Assembly: GCF_900142135.1 (NCBI RefSeq)
Contig: NZ_FQZU01000018.1
Span: 53,676 to 117,675 of the forward strand
Source: Desulfatibacillum alkenivorans DSM 16219
GTDB lineage: Bacteria > Desulfobacterota > Desulfobacteria > Desulfobacterales > Desulfatibacillaceae
DNA: 64,000 nucleotides
Direction: 5' to 3'
Of this stretch, positions 16,412 to 26,085 are shown piece by piece. Numbering within the stretch: the stretch's first letter is position 1; each line of letters begins with the position of its first letter. Both the position numbers and the translations under genes were made by a program. Below the pieces are notes generated by a model. That model saw nothing but the letters and a program-made list of their open reading frames with translations. It searched no databases and was not told the DNA's origin.

Positions 16412-17356
16412 TTGAGCAATATCGACAATGACGAGTTGGATATTTTTCCGGACGATTCCGAGGATCGAACGCCTCGAGATCAGGACTCGGCGTCTGGGAA
16501 TGGATTGGATGCCGCGCTGATAGGGCCGGGCCGTTCCTCTTCGTTCCGGATGGAAAGTCCGACTGAGGCTCCGGGCGCCCTGTCCGGAGAGGAATCGGAG
16601 TTCCGGGAAGACGCCCCCATGGACCCGGATTCGGGCGAGGAAGCGGTTCAGGATGATTTTACCTTGGGGGCTTCCATGCCTGAGGCGTCCGCCTCAGACG
16701 GCGGGGATTATGGAGACGACTCTGAGATCGGCTTCATCGTAATTGATCCGCCGCAAGGCGAGGAGGGGGCGCCGCCGGATTCCGATGATCCGGAAACGCC
16801 GGAGTACGCACCCGATCAGAGCTATCCTTCCCAGGACCTGGGTTTCGTCTCCGAGCAGATTTCCGGGCTGTCCCAGCAGATAGAGCAGTTGTCCCGGGAT
16901 TTTGAAAGCAAGTTGAAATACGACTCCCATAAGGAGAAAATCATTGATTCTCTGCACGGGGAGTTGCAGGAGTATAAGGACGGGCTCCTGAAAAAACACA
17001 TGCAGTCCATGGTAATGGACATTGTGAAGATCATCGACGACGTGCGAAAGATCGTCCGCCATTACCGGGAAAAGGAACTGAGTGAAAGCGATCTTCCCAA
17101 ATTATTGGATATATTGGAGGATTTGCCTTCGGATTTGGAGGACGCCTTTTCCTTCCAGGGGATCAGGCCGTATACATGCGAGGGGGACGCTTTCAACCCG
17201 TCCAGGCAAAGGGTGCTGCAAAAAGTCGCAACGCAGGACGAGTCGCTGGATAAAATGGTGGCCAAGCGGCTGCTGCCCGGCTACGAATGGGATGATACTA
17301 TTATAAGACTTGAGATGGTTGGGGTTTACACTTACAAGCCCGTCTCAGAGGACTAG
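16412..17356 (+). CDS. GrpE-like nucleotide exchange factor with long acidic N-terminus
   Basis: 314 residues. The first 140 are acidic and low-complexity (many Asp, Glu, Ser, Pro). A coiled coil follows at about 145-215, then a GrpE-like head: SFQGIRPYTCEGDAFNPSRQ, RVLQKVATQD and LLPGYEWDDTIIRLEMVGVY, which parallel the GrpE pattern of Pro/Gly-rich turn, P-x-x-H/R-x-A and GY...R-x-A-x-V. The TTG start at 16412 follows GGGGAG. The Hsp70 gene starts 15 bases after the stop, so the pair is operonic. GrpE dimers release ADP from Hsp70; here the exchanger is probably dedicated to the adjacent Hsp70. The match is divergent, so the assignment is an inference supported by context. Confidence 0.72.
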   Translation: MSNIDNDELDIFPDDSEDRTPRDQDSASGNGLDAALIGPGRSSSFRMESPTEAPGALSGEESEFREDAPMDPDSGEEAVQDDFTLGASMPEASASDGGDYGDDSEIGFIVIDPPQGEEGAPPDSDDPETPEYAPDQSYPSQDLGFVSEQISGLSQQIEQLSRDFESKLKYDSHKEKIIDSLHGELQEYKDGLLKKHMQSMVMDIVKIIDDVRKIVRHYREKELSESDLPKLLDILEDLPSDLEDAFSFQGIRPYTCEGDAFNPSRQRVLQKVATQDESLDKMVAKRLLPGYEWDDTIIRLEMVGVYTYKPVSED

Positions 17357-17371
17357 GGATTAGGAGTCAAT

Positions 17372-19033
17372 ATGGGCACGCAAATGAAACGGATATACGG
17401 AATTGACCTGGGCACCACTTATTCTTCCATCGCTTATGTTGACGAGTTCGGAAAAGCGGTTGTCATTCCAAATTCTGAAAATGAACGCGTAACGCCCTCG
17501 GTGGTATTTTTCGACGGGGACGCTGTTGTGGTAGGAGGCGTGGCAAAGGAAAGCGCCAGGCTGTACCCCAACGAGGTTGTCAGTTTTATCAAGCGCTCCA
17601 TGGGCGAGCCCAATTTTTTATTCGAATACAACGGGAAGAGCTACCGTCCTGAAGAAATTTCCGCGTATGTTTTGAAAAAGGTGGCCAAGGACGCGGAGGA
17701 GAAAATCGGCGAGGCCATTACGGACGTGGTCATCACCTGCCCGGCCTATTTCGGCATTAACGAGCGGGAGGCCACCAAGATCGCCGGCGAAATCGCCGGG
17801 TTCAACGTGCGCCAGATCATCAACGAGCCCACCGCCGCGGCCATCGCCTACGGGTCCATTGAGCAAACCGACAACCGGGTCGTCCTGGTCTACGACCTCG
17901 GGGGCGGCACCTTCGACATCACCATGATCGACATCCGGCCGGACGCCATCCAGGTCATTTGCACCGGCGGCGATCACAACCTGGGCGGCAAGGACTGGGA
18001 CGACCGCATCGTCAACAACCTTGTCCAGGAGTTCCAGACCCAGACCGGCTCCCAGGAAGACATTCTGGAAGACCCGGACACCTGGCAGGACCTTCAGCTC
18101 TCCGCTGAAAAATCCAAGAAGATCCTCTCCCAAAGGGAAAAAACGCCCATCGCCGTCACCCACGGCGGAGAGCGCGTCAAGGTGGAGCTGCAAAGGGACA
18201 AGTTCTACGAAATCACGCGGGACCTGCTGGAGCGCACCATTTCTCTGACCCACGGCATTTTGGAGGAAGCCCGGAAAAAGGGCTACAACCGGTTTGACGA
18301 AATCATCTTGGTGGGCGGCTCCACCCGCATGCCGCAGGTGGAGCAGCGGATCAAGGAGGAATTCGGCATGGATCCCAAGGTTTTCGATCCGGACGAAGCC
18401 GTAGCCAAGGGCGCCGCCATTTTTGGCTGGAAGCTGTCCATCAACGACGACCTGATCAAGAGGGTGGCGCAAAAGACCCAGAAAACCGTGGAGGAAATCA
18501 CCAAGACCATGGACACCAGCTCCCAGCAGTTCAAGGACGCTGCAAGGGAAATGGCCGACGATACCGGCGTGACCCAGGCCGCGGTGGAAAGCTCCCTCAT
18601 AAAAATCCGGGACGTAACCAGCAAGAGCTTCGGCGTTGTGGTCAATAACGCCGAAAACGAAGAAGCCGTGTTCAATGTGATTTTGAGAAACACGGCGGTT
18701 CCCGTCAATGCCAAAGACACTTTTTTCACCGCCGTCGCCAATCAGCAAAAAGTCCTCATTCGCATCATGGAATGTGAAACCAGCGAGGAATGGGTGCCTG
18801 TGGAAACGGCCGTGGAAATCGGAACAGCGGTCCTTAACCTGCCGACCGGCCTGCCCACGGAAACTCCCGTGGAAATTTCCTTTTCCCTGAACAGGGAAGG
18901 GCGCCTTCAGATTACGGCCCGGGAAACCACGGAATCCAAGGAAGTGAATGTGGTTATTGAAACCACGTCGGTCATCCGCGGTAAGGATCTGGATGAAGCC
19001 AAAGCCCGCAGCCAGGGGGCCGTTGTGCAATAA
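17372..19033 (+). CDS. Short Hsp70-family protein lacking the lid
   Basis: 553 residues versus about 640 in DnaK. The ATPase domain is well conserved: GIDLGTTYSS, IINEPTAAAIAYG, VYDLGGGTFD and ILVGGSTRMPQV. After the usual end of the ATPase domain (about 353) there is a roughly 55-residue helical insert (SINDDLIKRVAQKTQKTVEE onward) before the beta-sandwich (about 412-540, FGVVVNNAENEEA). The C-terminal helical lid is missing and the protein ends in a short polar tail. The linker LLLDVTPLS of DnaK is replaced. A TAGGAG SD precedes the ATG. With the flanking GrpE-like and J-like genes it forms a complete but atypical Hsp70 set, distinct from the housekeeping dnaKJ-grpE, which is not in the window. 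Confidence 0.9.
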   Translation: MGTQMKRIYGIDLGTTYSSIAYVDEFGKAVVIPNSENERVTPSVVFFDGDAVVVGGVAKESARLYPNEVVSFIKRSMGEPNFLFEYNGKSYRPEEISAYVLKKVAKDAEEKIGEAITDVVITCPAYFGINEREATKIAGEIAGFNVRQIINEPTAAAIAYGSIEQTDNRVVLVYDLGGGTFDITMIDIRPDAIQVICTGGDHNLGGKDWDDRIVNNLVQEFQTQTGSQEDILEDPDTWQDLQLSAEKSKKILSQREKTPIAVTHGGERVKVELQRDKFYEITRDLLERTISLTHGILEEARKKGYNRFDEIILVGGSTRMPQVEQRIKEEFGMDPKVFDPDEAVAKGAAIFGWKLSINDDLIKRVAQKTQKTVEEITKTMDTSSQQFKDAAREMADDTGVTQAAVESSLIKIRDVTSKSFGVVVNNAENEEAVFNVILRNTAVPVNAKDTFFTAVANQQKVLIRIMECETSEEWVPVETAVEIGTAVLNLPTGLPTETPVEISFSLNREGRLQITARETTESKEVNVVIETTSVIRGKDLDEAKARSQGAVVQ

Positions 19034-19116
19034 TAGAACATTATCAGACGGCCTCAGGGTATTGTATCGGCAGCCCAAGCTGCCATCACGCAGAGATTTA
19101 GGATGATAAGCGTTTC

Positions 19117-21450
19117 ATGGATAGGGAAAACTATTATATTCTGTTGGAACTGGACATCGATCCCCCTGAGCAGGACCCTGCTAAGATAGACGCCGCTATC
19201 AAGCGCATGCAGGCTAACTGGAGCCGTTTGCGCAACCATCCCACCAAGGGGATTCAGGCGAAAAACTATATAGGGCTCATTCCCGAAATCCGCAAAGTCA
19301 TGAGCGATCCCGAATTGCGGGAGGCGGAGGCCAGGGAGGCCCTGAAAGTCAGCCGGGAAAAAGAAGGCGAAGCCTTTGCCGAAATCGACAGGCATCTTGC
19401 CCTTCATTTGAGCAAGGGGTACGTCTCCAACCAGGAAATCACCAAACTCGCCGAACTGCATCATATTGAAGAAGATGACATCCGCGCCCGGATCAAGCTC
19501 ATGGAAGAAGGAAAGCTGGCGGAGCTGGACAACCAGCTCGGCCTGCGCATGGCCAAGGGGTATATCACCCAGGAGGAAATCTCCAAGTTGGCCAAAGCCC
19601 ATGGCATGACCGAAAAGGATGTTAAAAAGCGGGTGAACGTTCCCATCCGCAAAGCCGGCTCCGCGGAAAAGATCAAAGGCAAATCCCTGGATAAATCCAT
19701 TGAGAAGGTGATCAACGACAACCTGAAGATCGTCGGCCACTCTTCCTTGTATGAGTTCCTGGGCCTGCCCGAGACCACCAGCGTCGAGCTTCTTAGGAAA
19801 ACCGCCCGTAAAAAAGAGGCGGAAATCCTCAAAATCGCCAAAAAGGACGCCCTTGTGACGGCTTCCGGCATTTTGGCGGGGCAATGCTCGGCCATTTTCC
19901 GGGATCAGGAATCCCGCGCTTCCTACGACATCAGCCGGGGGCGCTCCCGTTTAAAGGATCTGGAAGCCGATATCGACGTGGCCGGCATTGACGGCAAAAT
20001 CCGCTCCCAGTATTTCGACATCCTGGTCAAAACGGGCCAGGATCTGGGCATGGATGAGGCCGAGGCCAAGTCCTTTATCAAGAATTACTGTCAAAAAAAA
20101 AATTACGCCATCGAAGGCCAGGAAAAAAGGAAGATCTCCAAAAAGCAGTTCATTATCATAGGAGCCGCCCTGGTCGTTCTCTGCGTCGCCGCCATGGGCG
20201 CACTCTACTTATTAATGGCCATGCAGGCCAAAGCCGAGTTTGAAGACACCACCGAAAGAGCCCTCCAGCAAAAAGATCCGGAAAAACGCATCGTCATCTA
20301 TCGCAACTACGTTGCCGTCAATGATCCCAGTAAATACACCGAACAGGTGAACGCGCTCATACGCGAAACCATGCAGCAGATGAAAGCCGATAAGGAAAAG
20401 GCCGCATTTACGTCGGTGGATCAACAGGCCAAGGAATTGCTCGCCGCCGAAGAATTTGGAAAAGCCCTTGACTTATATAAGAAGTATCTTGCGGATTTTC
20501 CGGGCGGCTCTCAGACAGGGGCTGCAAAGGCCAAAATCAAGGAAATTGAAAACGCCTTCGAGACCTACCAGTTCGAAGAGCTTAAAGCCCTGGACGCCGC
20601 AGACACCGACCAGCGCATCGCCGCTTACGTGGATTACCTGGCCAATCATCCTAACGGCAGGCACAAGGACGAAGTCTCCAAACTCATTTGGGAGATGGGC
20701 GATGAGTATTACCTGTTTCTGAACCGGAGAATCGAACTGGCCTCCCGCCAGGAAAACTGGGCGCAGGCGATCGAATATTGCGACTCCTACATTCGGATTT
20801 TCGATAACAATAACGCCAAACGCTTGAGCCGGGAAAAGGAAGGCTTCCAAAAGAGGCTGGCTGACCAGAAGGCTTTTGACGCTGTCCAGGCCAAGGCTTC
20901 GCGCCGCGGAACCGATTATGACGCAGCCTTGGAGGATTACAACGAATATCTGACGCTCCACCCCCGGACCACGGCAAAAGACAAGGTCCTGGAGCAGATC
21001 AGAATGCTGCAGGCGTTGAAATACAAGTCCCGCATTGACAACGCCCAGGCGGCCATGCGCCTGAAGCTGAGCGCCAATAAACGCTTCGCCGAACAAAAGC
21101 CAGGGACCGTCCTGGATAGAAAAACAGGCCTGACCTGGACCCTTTTGTCATCCCAGGAAGACTTGCAGGAGTGCGTGAGCTACGACTATGCCAAGGCCTA
21201 CGTACAAAACATGAGCGTAGGAGGAGTCAGGGGGTGGCGCTTGCCCACCGAAGCGGAGTTGGAGGCCTTTTACAAAACGGATAACGGCTACCCTGCAGCG
21301 CCGGGCTTGGTCTTCTGGTCGAGCAAAAGCAACCCCAGATGGGCGGATGGCTACATGGCCGAGCAGGTGATTGTGGTTTCCGTTGATGAAGGAGTGGAAA
21401 ACTTCCGGCTGGATTCCAGGAAATGCGCGGCGGTTCACGCCGTCAAATAA
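19117..21450 (+). CDS. Membrane-anchored J-like protein with TPR-like repeats and DUF1566 domain
   Basis: 777 residues. The N-terminus starts like a J domain (YYILLELDIDPPEQD...), but the HPD tripeptide is replaced by NHPTKG. A second J-like segment (SLYEFLGLPETTSVELLRK... RDQESRASYD) spans about 205-285. One transmembrane helix (343-367) separates the cytoplasmic part from an outer part of helical TPR-like repeats (about 380-650), and the C-terminus (663-777) is a DUF1566/Lcl-type domain (GTVLDRKTGLTW, GWRLPTEAEL). The start is an ATG with AGGATG upstream, 83 bases after the Hsp70 stop. It may anchor the Hsp70 at the membrane and read out a periplasmic state. Absence of HPD means it may not stimulate ATPase in the usual way. 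Confidence 0.78.
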   Translation: MDRENYYILLELDIDPPEQDPAKIDAAIKRMQANWSRLRNHPTKGIQAKNYIGLIPEIRKVMSDPELREAEAREALKVSREKEGEAFAEIDRHLALHLSKGYVSNQEITKLAELHHIEEDDIRARIKLMEEGKLAELDNQLGLRMAKGYITQEEISKLAKAHGMTEKDVKKRVNVPIRKAGSAEKIKGKSLDKSIEKVINDNLKIVGHSSLYEFLGLPETTSVELLRKTARKKEAEILKIAKKDALVTASGILAGQCSAIFRDQESRASYDISRGRSRLKDLEADIDVAGIDGKIRSQYFDILVKTGQDLGMDEAEAKSFIKNYCQKKNYAIEGQEKRKISKKQFIIIGAALVVLCVAAMGALYLLMAMQAKAEFEDTTERALQQKDPEKRIVIYRNYVAVNDPSKYTEQVNALIRETMQQMKADKEKAAFTSVDQQAKELLAAEEFGKALDLYKKYLADFPGGSQTGAAKAKIKEIENAFETYQFEELKALDAADTDQRIAAYVDYLANHPNGRHKDEVSKLIWEMGDEYYLFLNRRIELASRQENWAQAIEYCDSYIRIFDNNNAKRLSREKEGFQKRLADQKAFDAVQAKASRRGTDYDAALEDYNEYLTLHPRTTAKDKVLEQIRMLQALKYKSRIDNAQAAMRLKLSANKRFAEQKPGTVLDRKTGLTWTLLSSQEDLQECVSYDYAKAYVQNMSVGGVRGWRLPTEAELEAFYKTDNGYPAAPGLVFWSSKSNPRWADGYMAEQVIVVSVDEGVENFRLDSRKCAAVHAVK

Positions 21451-21473
21451 TAAGCTGTTTTTACGATTAAAAT

Positions 21474-21511
21474 AAAAGCCCGGAGCCGCCTGACGCGGCC
21501 CCGGGCTTTTT
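21474..21511. terminator. Bidirectional terminator between the J-like gene and the acyl-CoA ligase
   Basis: AAAGCCCGG (21475-21483) pairs with CCGGGCTTT (21501-21509), with GCCGC/GCGGC pairing inside, flanked by an A run on the left and Ts on the right, so it can work for both converging genes. Confidence 0.85.
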
Positions 21512-21527
21512 ACATTGAATAGGAGCT

Positions 21528-23222
21528 TTAGAGTTTTCGCAACTCCTTCTTGTCAATCTTGCCCACCGTCGTCAGGGGAATTTCATCCATGATGATGATT
21601 TCCTTGGGCGCTTCATAAGGGGCCAGCTTGTCTTTGGCCAGATCCATGATTCCCTTTTTGATGGCCTCCTTGTTTTTGGTCTTGGCGTAATCCGGATTCA
21701 AAGTCACATAGGCCCGAACCAGCTCCGAGCCCGGCCTTTCCGGATTGGGCTTGCCGGTGATGGCGATCATGTCCACGCCGGGGTGTGTGGCCAGGACCTC
21801 CTCCACCTTCACGGAAAAGACTTTGTAGCCGCTCACGATGAGCATGTCTTTGGTGCGGTCCACAATGGAGATGTAGCCGTGTTCGTCCATTATTCCCACG
21901 TCTCCCGTGTGCATGAAACCGTCCGAATCAATGGCCTTGGCCGTTTCCTCGGGCTTGTTGTAATACCCCACCATGACCTGGGGGCCTTTGACGCAGATTT
22001 CTCCGGGCTGGCCCTGCTCCACCTCCTCGCCGGTGGATGTATCCACCAGGCGGACCTCCGTATTGAGGAGGGGCAGACCCACGGACCCGAGCTTTTTTCG
22101 GCCCTTGGCCGGATTCATGGCCGACAAGGGGGATGTTTCGGTCATGCCGTAGACCTCCAGGAGCTTGCCCCGGCCCACAACGGCTTCCAGCTCCTTTTGC
22201 GACTCCTCGGGAAAAGGCGCAGCGGCCGATATGCATACTTCCAAGTTGGAAAAATCCAGGGCCTTGAAGGCGGGTTCGGCCAACAGCATCTGAAACAAAG
22301 ACGGCACGTTAACCAGTGCGGTGGGCTTGTACTTTTCGATTTCCTTGCAAATATGTTTGGTGTCCCTGGGGTTGGGAATCAGGATTTGCGTCCAACCCAG
22401 ATACACGCAGTTTTCGCAAAAGAAAAGCCCGGCGATGTGAAAGAAAGGAAAGCCGGATAAGGCCAGGCCCTTGCCTTGCTCCCAACTGAGCCATTTTTGG
22501 GTGATCAGCAAGTCGGATACGGCGTTGCGATGGCTCAGCATGGCGCCTTTGGGAAGTCCGGTGGTGCCGCCTGTGTATTGGATGTAGGCGATGTCGTCCG
22601 GAGAAAGGTCCACAGCCGGCTGCTTGGAGTCAAACTGCTCCCCTTGAATGACCTGGGAGAACTTAAGCACCTTTTTGCCAGGAAGCTGGGTCACCTTGCC
22701 GGAAGGGATTTTTTTCAGCAGCTTTCCCAAGGTCCTTTTTACCGCCGGCAGAAACCCGCCCACCGACCCGGCCACGACCAGTTTCAGATCCGGCAGGTAA
22801 GGAGCGATTTCCGTGACCCGGGCGGCGAAAATGGCGTCCAGGGTCACGAGCGCTTTGGCATTGGAATTTTCCAACTGGTATTTCATGCCGTCCGACGCCA
22901 TCAGCGGAGATACGCCGGAAACCACGCAGCCGGCCTTCAAGGTTCCCAGCCAGGCAACGGCGTATTCAGGAATGTTGGGCAAATTAATGCCCACCACGTC
23001 CCCCTTTTTCAGCCCGCTGTCAAGCAGCATGTTGGCAAAACGGTTGGAGTATAGATCCAGCTCGGCGAAAGTGATTTCTACGCCCATGTATGCAAAGGCG
23101 GTCTTATTAGGAAATCTTTCGAAAACAGGTTTGACCGCATCGACGTAATTGGTTTCCCAAACCGATGGATCCAAATCTTCCATGCCCGGGTCGTACGATT
23201 TTCTCCAAAATTGCTCGCCCAT
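21528..23222 (-). CDS. Long-chain fatty acid-CoA ligase (AMP-binding)
   Basis: 564 residues of the acyl-CoA synthetase family. Motifs: YTGGTTGLPKGA (P-loop), VYGMTETSPL, GYYNKPEET, HTGDVGIMDEHGY and the hinge DRTKDMLIVSGYKV. The final lysine needed for adenylation is in VGKIDKKELR. It activates fatty acids to acyl-CoA via acyl-AMP. A GGAGGG SD precedes the ATG. It is monocistronic, convergent with the J-like gene and divergent from the chemoreceptor gene. It could feed the LuxC/LuxE or beta-oxidation enzymes, but chain length cannot be read from the sequence. Confidence 0.93.
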   Translation of the reverse strand: MGEQFWRKSYDPGMEDLDPSVWETNYVDAVKPVFERFPNKTAFAYMGVEITFAELDLYSNRFANMLLDSGLKKGDVVGINLPNIPEYAVAWLGTLKAGCVVSGVSPLMASDGMKYQLENSNAKALVTLDAIFAARVTEIAPYLPDLKLVVAGSVGGFLPAVKRTLGKLLKKIPSGKVTQLPGKKVLKFSQVIQGEQFDSKQPAVDLSPDDIAYIQYTGGTTGLPKGAMLSHRNAVSDLLITQKWLSWEQGKGLALSGFPFFHIAGLFFCENCVYLGWTQILIPNPRDTKHICKEIEKYKPTALVNVPSLFQMLLAEPAFKALDFSNLEVCISAAAPFPEESQKELEAVVGRGKLLEVYGMTETSPLSAMNPAKGRKKLGSVGLPLLNTEVRLVDTSTGEEVEQGQPGEICVKGPQVMVGYYNKPEETAKAIDSDGFMHTGDVGIMDEHGYISIVDRTKDMLIVSGYKVFSVKVEEVLATHPGVDMIAITGKPNPERPGSELVRAYVTLNPDYAKTKNKEAIKKGIMDLAKDKLAPYEAPKEIIIMDEIPLTTVGKIDKKELRKL

Positions 23223-23669
23223 CTGTTTTTCCCTCCATTAACGGTGAAATACGACATATAAAGCGACAACAGGCCCTGAGCTTTTTTTCTTCCAGGGCTA
23301 TTTCCCAAGAAAAAAATCTGAATTGTAAAAAGGGGGAATAGATTTAACAGCATTTAAAGTGGATTAGTGATCTTCATTATATCTTTGCTTTGGCCCATCG
23401 GTCAAGGGATTCCCGCCATCATGCATGCTGAAAGCCGCCTTTGCGCCTCTATTATAGTCTGAATGCCGCTAAAATAAATCCGGATAGTTCATCCAAATAA
23501 AATGGGATTTGGAGCTGTTTTAGGCGTAATTTTTGCATCTTATAATGGGGAATGGCGCTAAAGATTGGTGAGCGGCCTGCCGATAATCTCTCTGGTGTTT
23601 CTTCCTCAAAGGCCTTGTTCGCGCCTTTTTCTGTTTACAAACCATCCTTGATAGCAACAGGGGGTGCTT
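23223..23669. other. Divergent intergenic region, acyl-CoA ligase / chemoreceptor
   Basis: Holds the leaders and promoters of two divergent genes. No clear sigma54 or operator sequence was recognised. An AT-rich segment at 23290-23400 is the likeliest ligase promoter. Confidence 0.5.
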
Positions 23670-25973
23670 ATGTTCAAAAATGTAAAATTGGGAACCAAAA
23701 TTTTGGGCGCCGTGATCCCGATTATGGTGCTTCTTTGCCTTGTGGCGGGCTTTGCATACAACGGATTCCAAAAGGTCGCGGATCGGGTGGAAAAGGGGGA
23801 CGACGTCAACCGGCTGGTGAAAATCTTTCTGGAAACGCGCCGGCAGGAAAAGAATTTTATGCTGCGCGGCGAGGAGGAGTACTTGATCTCCGTCCGCAAG
23901 AACCTCTCTGATATTACGGCCCTGGCCAAGGCTTCCAAGAAAAATTTTCAGTCCGGCGCCAGCAAGAAGCATATGGACGAGGTGATCGGCGGCGCGGACG
24001 AATACGCCCAGGCCTTTGAGGCTTATGCGGCTTCCGTGGTTCAGAGAAACCAGGCTTTGGAAAGAATTGATGCGTTGGCCGAATCGGCCATTCAAGAGGC
24101 CAAAGATATCGGCGAAGAGCAAAAAGGCCAGTTGGACCGGATCCGGTCACACAGCAAGCAAATGATTGCGGACACCCAGTGGAGCGCCGAGGCCGCCGGA
24201 GAAGTGATCTACATGATTTTCGACGCCCGGGGCGCTGAGAAAAGTTATCAGCTCACCAGTTTTGACAAATACGCCGATAAGGTTCAGGAATCGGGCGTTC
24301 AAATCAACAGTCTGCTTAAAAGCATTGAAAAGAAATTGGACAAGGAGCCCGGTAAAACCCTGGTTAAAGAGGCTTTGGCCGCGTCTCAGGCTTATTTCGA
24401 CGGCTTTGCAAAAATTGTGGAAATGACCAAAAATTATGAATACTCCCAGGCCGCCGAAGTCCGGGAGGAGGCCTCCGCCCAGGCGGATTTGCTGGTGCAA
24501 AAGGTGGAGGAGTTGACGGAAAACCAAAAGGCGGTATTGAACGAAATCCGGGATGAAGCAGAGGCCCAGACCAAGGATAAAATTGAAAAGGCCGACTCTT
24601 CTCGCAAGCTGGTCCAGTGGTTCTTGGAGGCCCGTCTGGCGGAAAAGGATTTTGTCAATTCCCAAGGCGGGCTCGTTTATCTGGATGCGGTCAACGCAAG
24701 GATCGGCTCCATTTTGTCTCTTGGCGAAGACCTGGAAAACGGGTTCACCCAACAGCGCAACAAAGAGAGGATCGCTGCGGTCATGGACGCGGTTCGCGCT
24801 TATGTGGGCGAGTTCGGCGCCATCGCTTCCCTGATGGAAGAACAGCAAATGGCGGAGTACGGGATGGTGGAGTCCGCGAGAGAGGCCGTTAAAGTCTGCG
24901 CAGCCGCCCGTGATGAACAGAAGGCGAAGATGCTGGACGTCATATCCTCCACCACGCGCAATATGATCATAGCGGCTCTGGGCGCTGTAATTCTGGGATT
25001 ATTTTTAGCGTTGACAATCACCCGCAGCATTACCAAACCCATCCACGCCGTCATCTCCGGCTTAAACGAAGGCTCCGAGCAAGTAGCGTCGGCTTCCCAA
25101 CAGGTTTCCTCTTCCAGCCAGTCTCTGGCGGAAGGCGCTTCCCAGCAGGCGGCCGCGCTGGAGGAAACCTCCTCCTCGCTGGAGGAAATGGCGTCTATGA
25201 CCAAGCAAAATGCGGAGAACGCCGGCCAGGCCGACAATCTCATGAAGGAGACCTCCCAGGTGGTGCAAAAAGCCGGAGGATCCATGAGCCGGTTGACCCA
25301 ATCCATTGCGGACATAGCCCAGGCCAGCGCTGAGACTTCCAAAATTATCAAGACCATAGATGACATAGCCTTTCAGACCAATCTTCTGGCCCTGAACGCA
25401 GCCGTGGAGGCCGCCCGGGCCGGGGAGGCGGGCGCCGGGTTCTCCGTAGTGGCCGATGAAGTCCGCAACCTGGCGACCAGGGCCGCGGAAGCGGCGCACA
25501 ACACCTCCTTTTTGATCGACGCCACCATGCAAAAGGTGACCCAGGGCGCCGACCTGGTGGAAATAACCAATGAAGCATTTGGGGAAGTGGGAACCAGCGC
25601 TTCCCGGGTGGAAGGGCTGGTTGCGGAGATCGCCGAAGCCTCCCAAGAGCAATCCCAGGGGATCGAACAGGTGAATAAAGCCGTGACGGACATGGACAAA
25701 GTCACCCAGCAGAACGCCGCCAACGCCGAAGAGTCGGCGTCCGCCTCGGAAGAGCTTAACGCCCAGGCTGAGCAGTTGCAAAGCATGGTGGCGCAGCTAA
25801 GCAAAATCGTCGGCGCCAAGGCCAAAGAGAAAAAGGCTCAAGCCCCAAAGCCCCGGCCCAGAATCACCGCCCGCAAGGCTAAGCCGCTGACGGATAAAGA
25901 AAGCGGCCAGGGGAGGATTGTGGATCCGGAACGGGTCATACCCATGGATGACGAGGATTTTACAGACTTTTGA
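23670..25973 (+). CDS. Methyl-accepting chemotaxis protein with HBM-type sensor
   Basis: 767 residues. A first transmembrane helix (about 10-30) and a second near 430 flank a long helical sensor of about 400 residues. Two related segments, [16 protein letters not shown] and [14 protein letters not shown], are the repeated motif of the helical bimodular (HBM) sensor family. HAMP and signalling domains follow; the hairpin tip is [21 protein letters not shown]. No methyltransferase-tethering pentapeptide is at the C-terminus, which ends MDDEDFTDF after a basic-Pro linker. ATG 23670 is used, with AGGGGG upstream. HBM receptors of Pseudomonas bind organic acids; that cannot be transferred here. 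It is convergent with the second Cache gene. Confidence 0.93.
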   Translation: MFKNVKLGTKILGAVIPIMVLLCLVAGFAYNGFQKVADRVEKGDDVNRLVKIFLETRRQEKNFMLRGEEEYLISVRKNLSDITALAKASKKNFQSGASKKHMDEVIGGADEYAQAFEAYAASVVQRNQALERIDALAESAIQEAKDIGEEQKGQLDRIRSHSKQMIADTQWSAEAAGEVIYMIFDARGAEKSYQLTSFDKYADKVQESGVQINSLLKSIEKKLDKEPGKTLVKEALAASQAYFDGFAKIVEMTKNYEYSQAAEVREEASAQADLLVQKVEELTENQKAVLNEIRDEAEAQTKDKIEKADSSRKLVQWFLEARLAEKDFVNSQGGLVYLDAVNARIGSILSLGEDLENGFTQQRNKERIAAVMDAVRAYVGEFGAIASLMEEQQMAEYGMVESAREAVKVCAAARDEQKAKMLDVISSTTRNMIIAALGAVILGLFLALTITRSITKPIHAVISGLNEGSEQVASASQQVSSSSQSLAEGASQQAAALEETSSSLEEMASMTKQNAENAGQADNLMKETSQVVQKAGGSMSRLTQSIADIAQASAETSKIIKTIDDIAFQTNLLALNAAVEAARAGEAGAGFSVVADEVRNLATRAAEAAHNTSFLIDATMQKVTQGADLVEITNEAFGEVGTSASRVEGLVAEIAEASQEQSQGIEQVNKAVTDMDKVTQQNAANAEESASASEELNAQAEQLQSMVAQLSKIVGAKAKEKKAQAPKPRPRITARKAKPLTDKESGQGRIVDPERVIPMDDEDFTDF

Positions 25974-26009
25974 AAAGCCGGAATTGACAAGGGGAATGCA
26001 TAATGAACA

Positions 26010-26043
26010 AAAAGGCCGCCCAAGATAAACGGGCGGCCTTTTG
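26010..26043. terminator. Bidirectional terminator between chemoreceptor and Cache gene
   Basis: AAAGGCCGCCC (26011-26021) pairs with GGGCGGCCTTT (26031-26041) around a 9-base loop, with an A run before and Ts after. Confidence 0.87.
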
Positions 26044-26085
26044 AGTTGCTTCTACTGGAAAGAAAATCCTTTTGCCCAAGGATTC

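Noticed and set aside
17618..19078. Long minus-strand open frame (486 codons) across the Hsp70 gene
   Set aside because: It is an antisense shadow of the well-conserved Hsp70 coding sequence and has no motif or SD.
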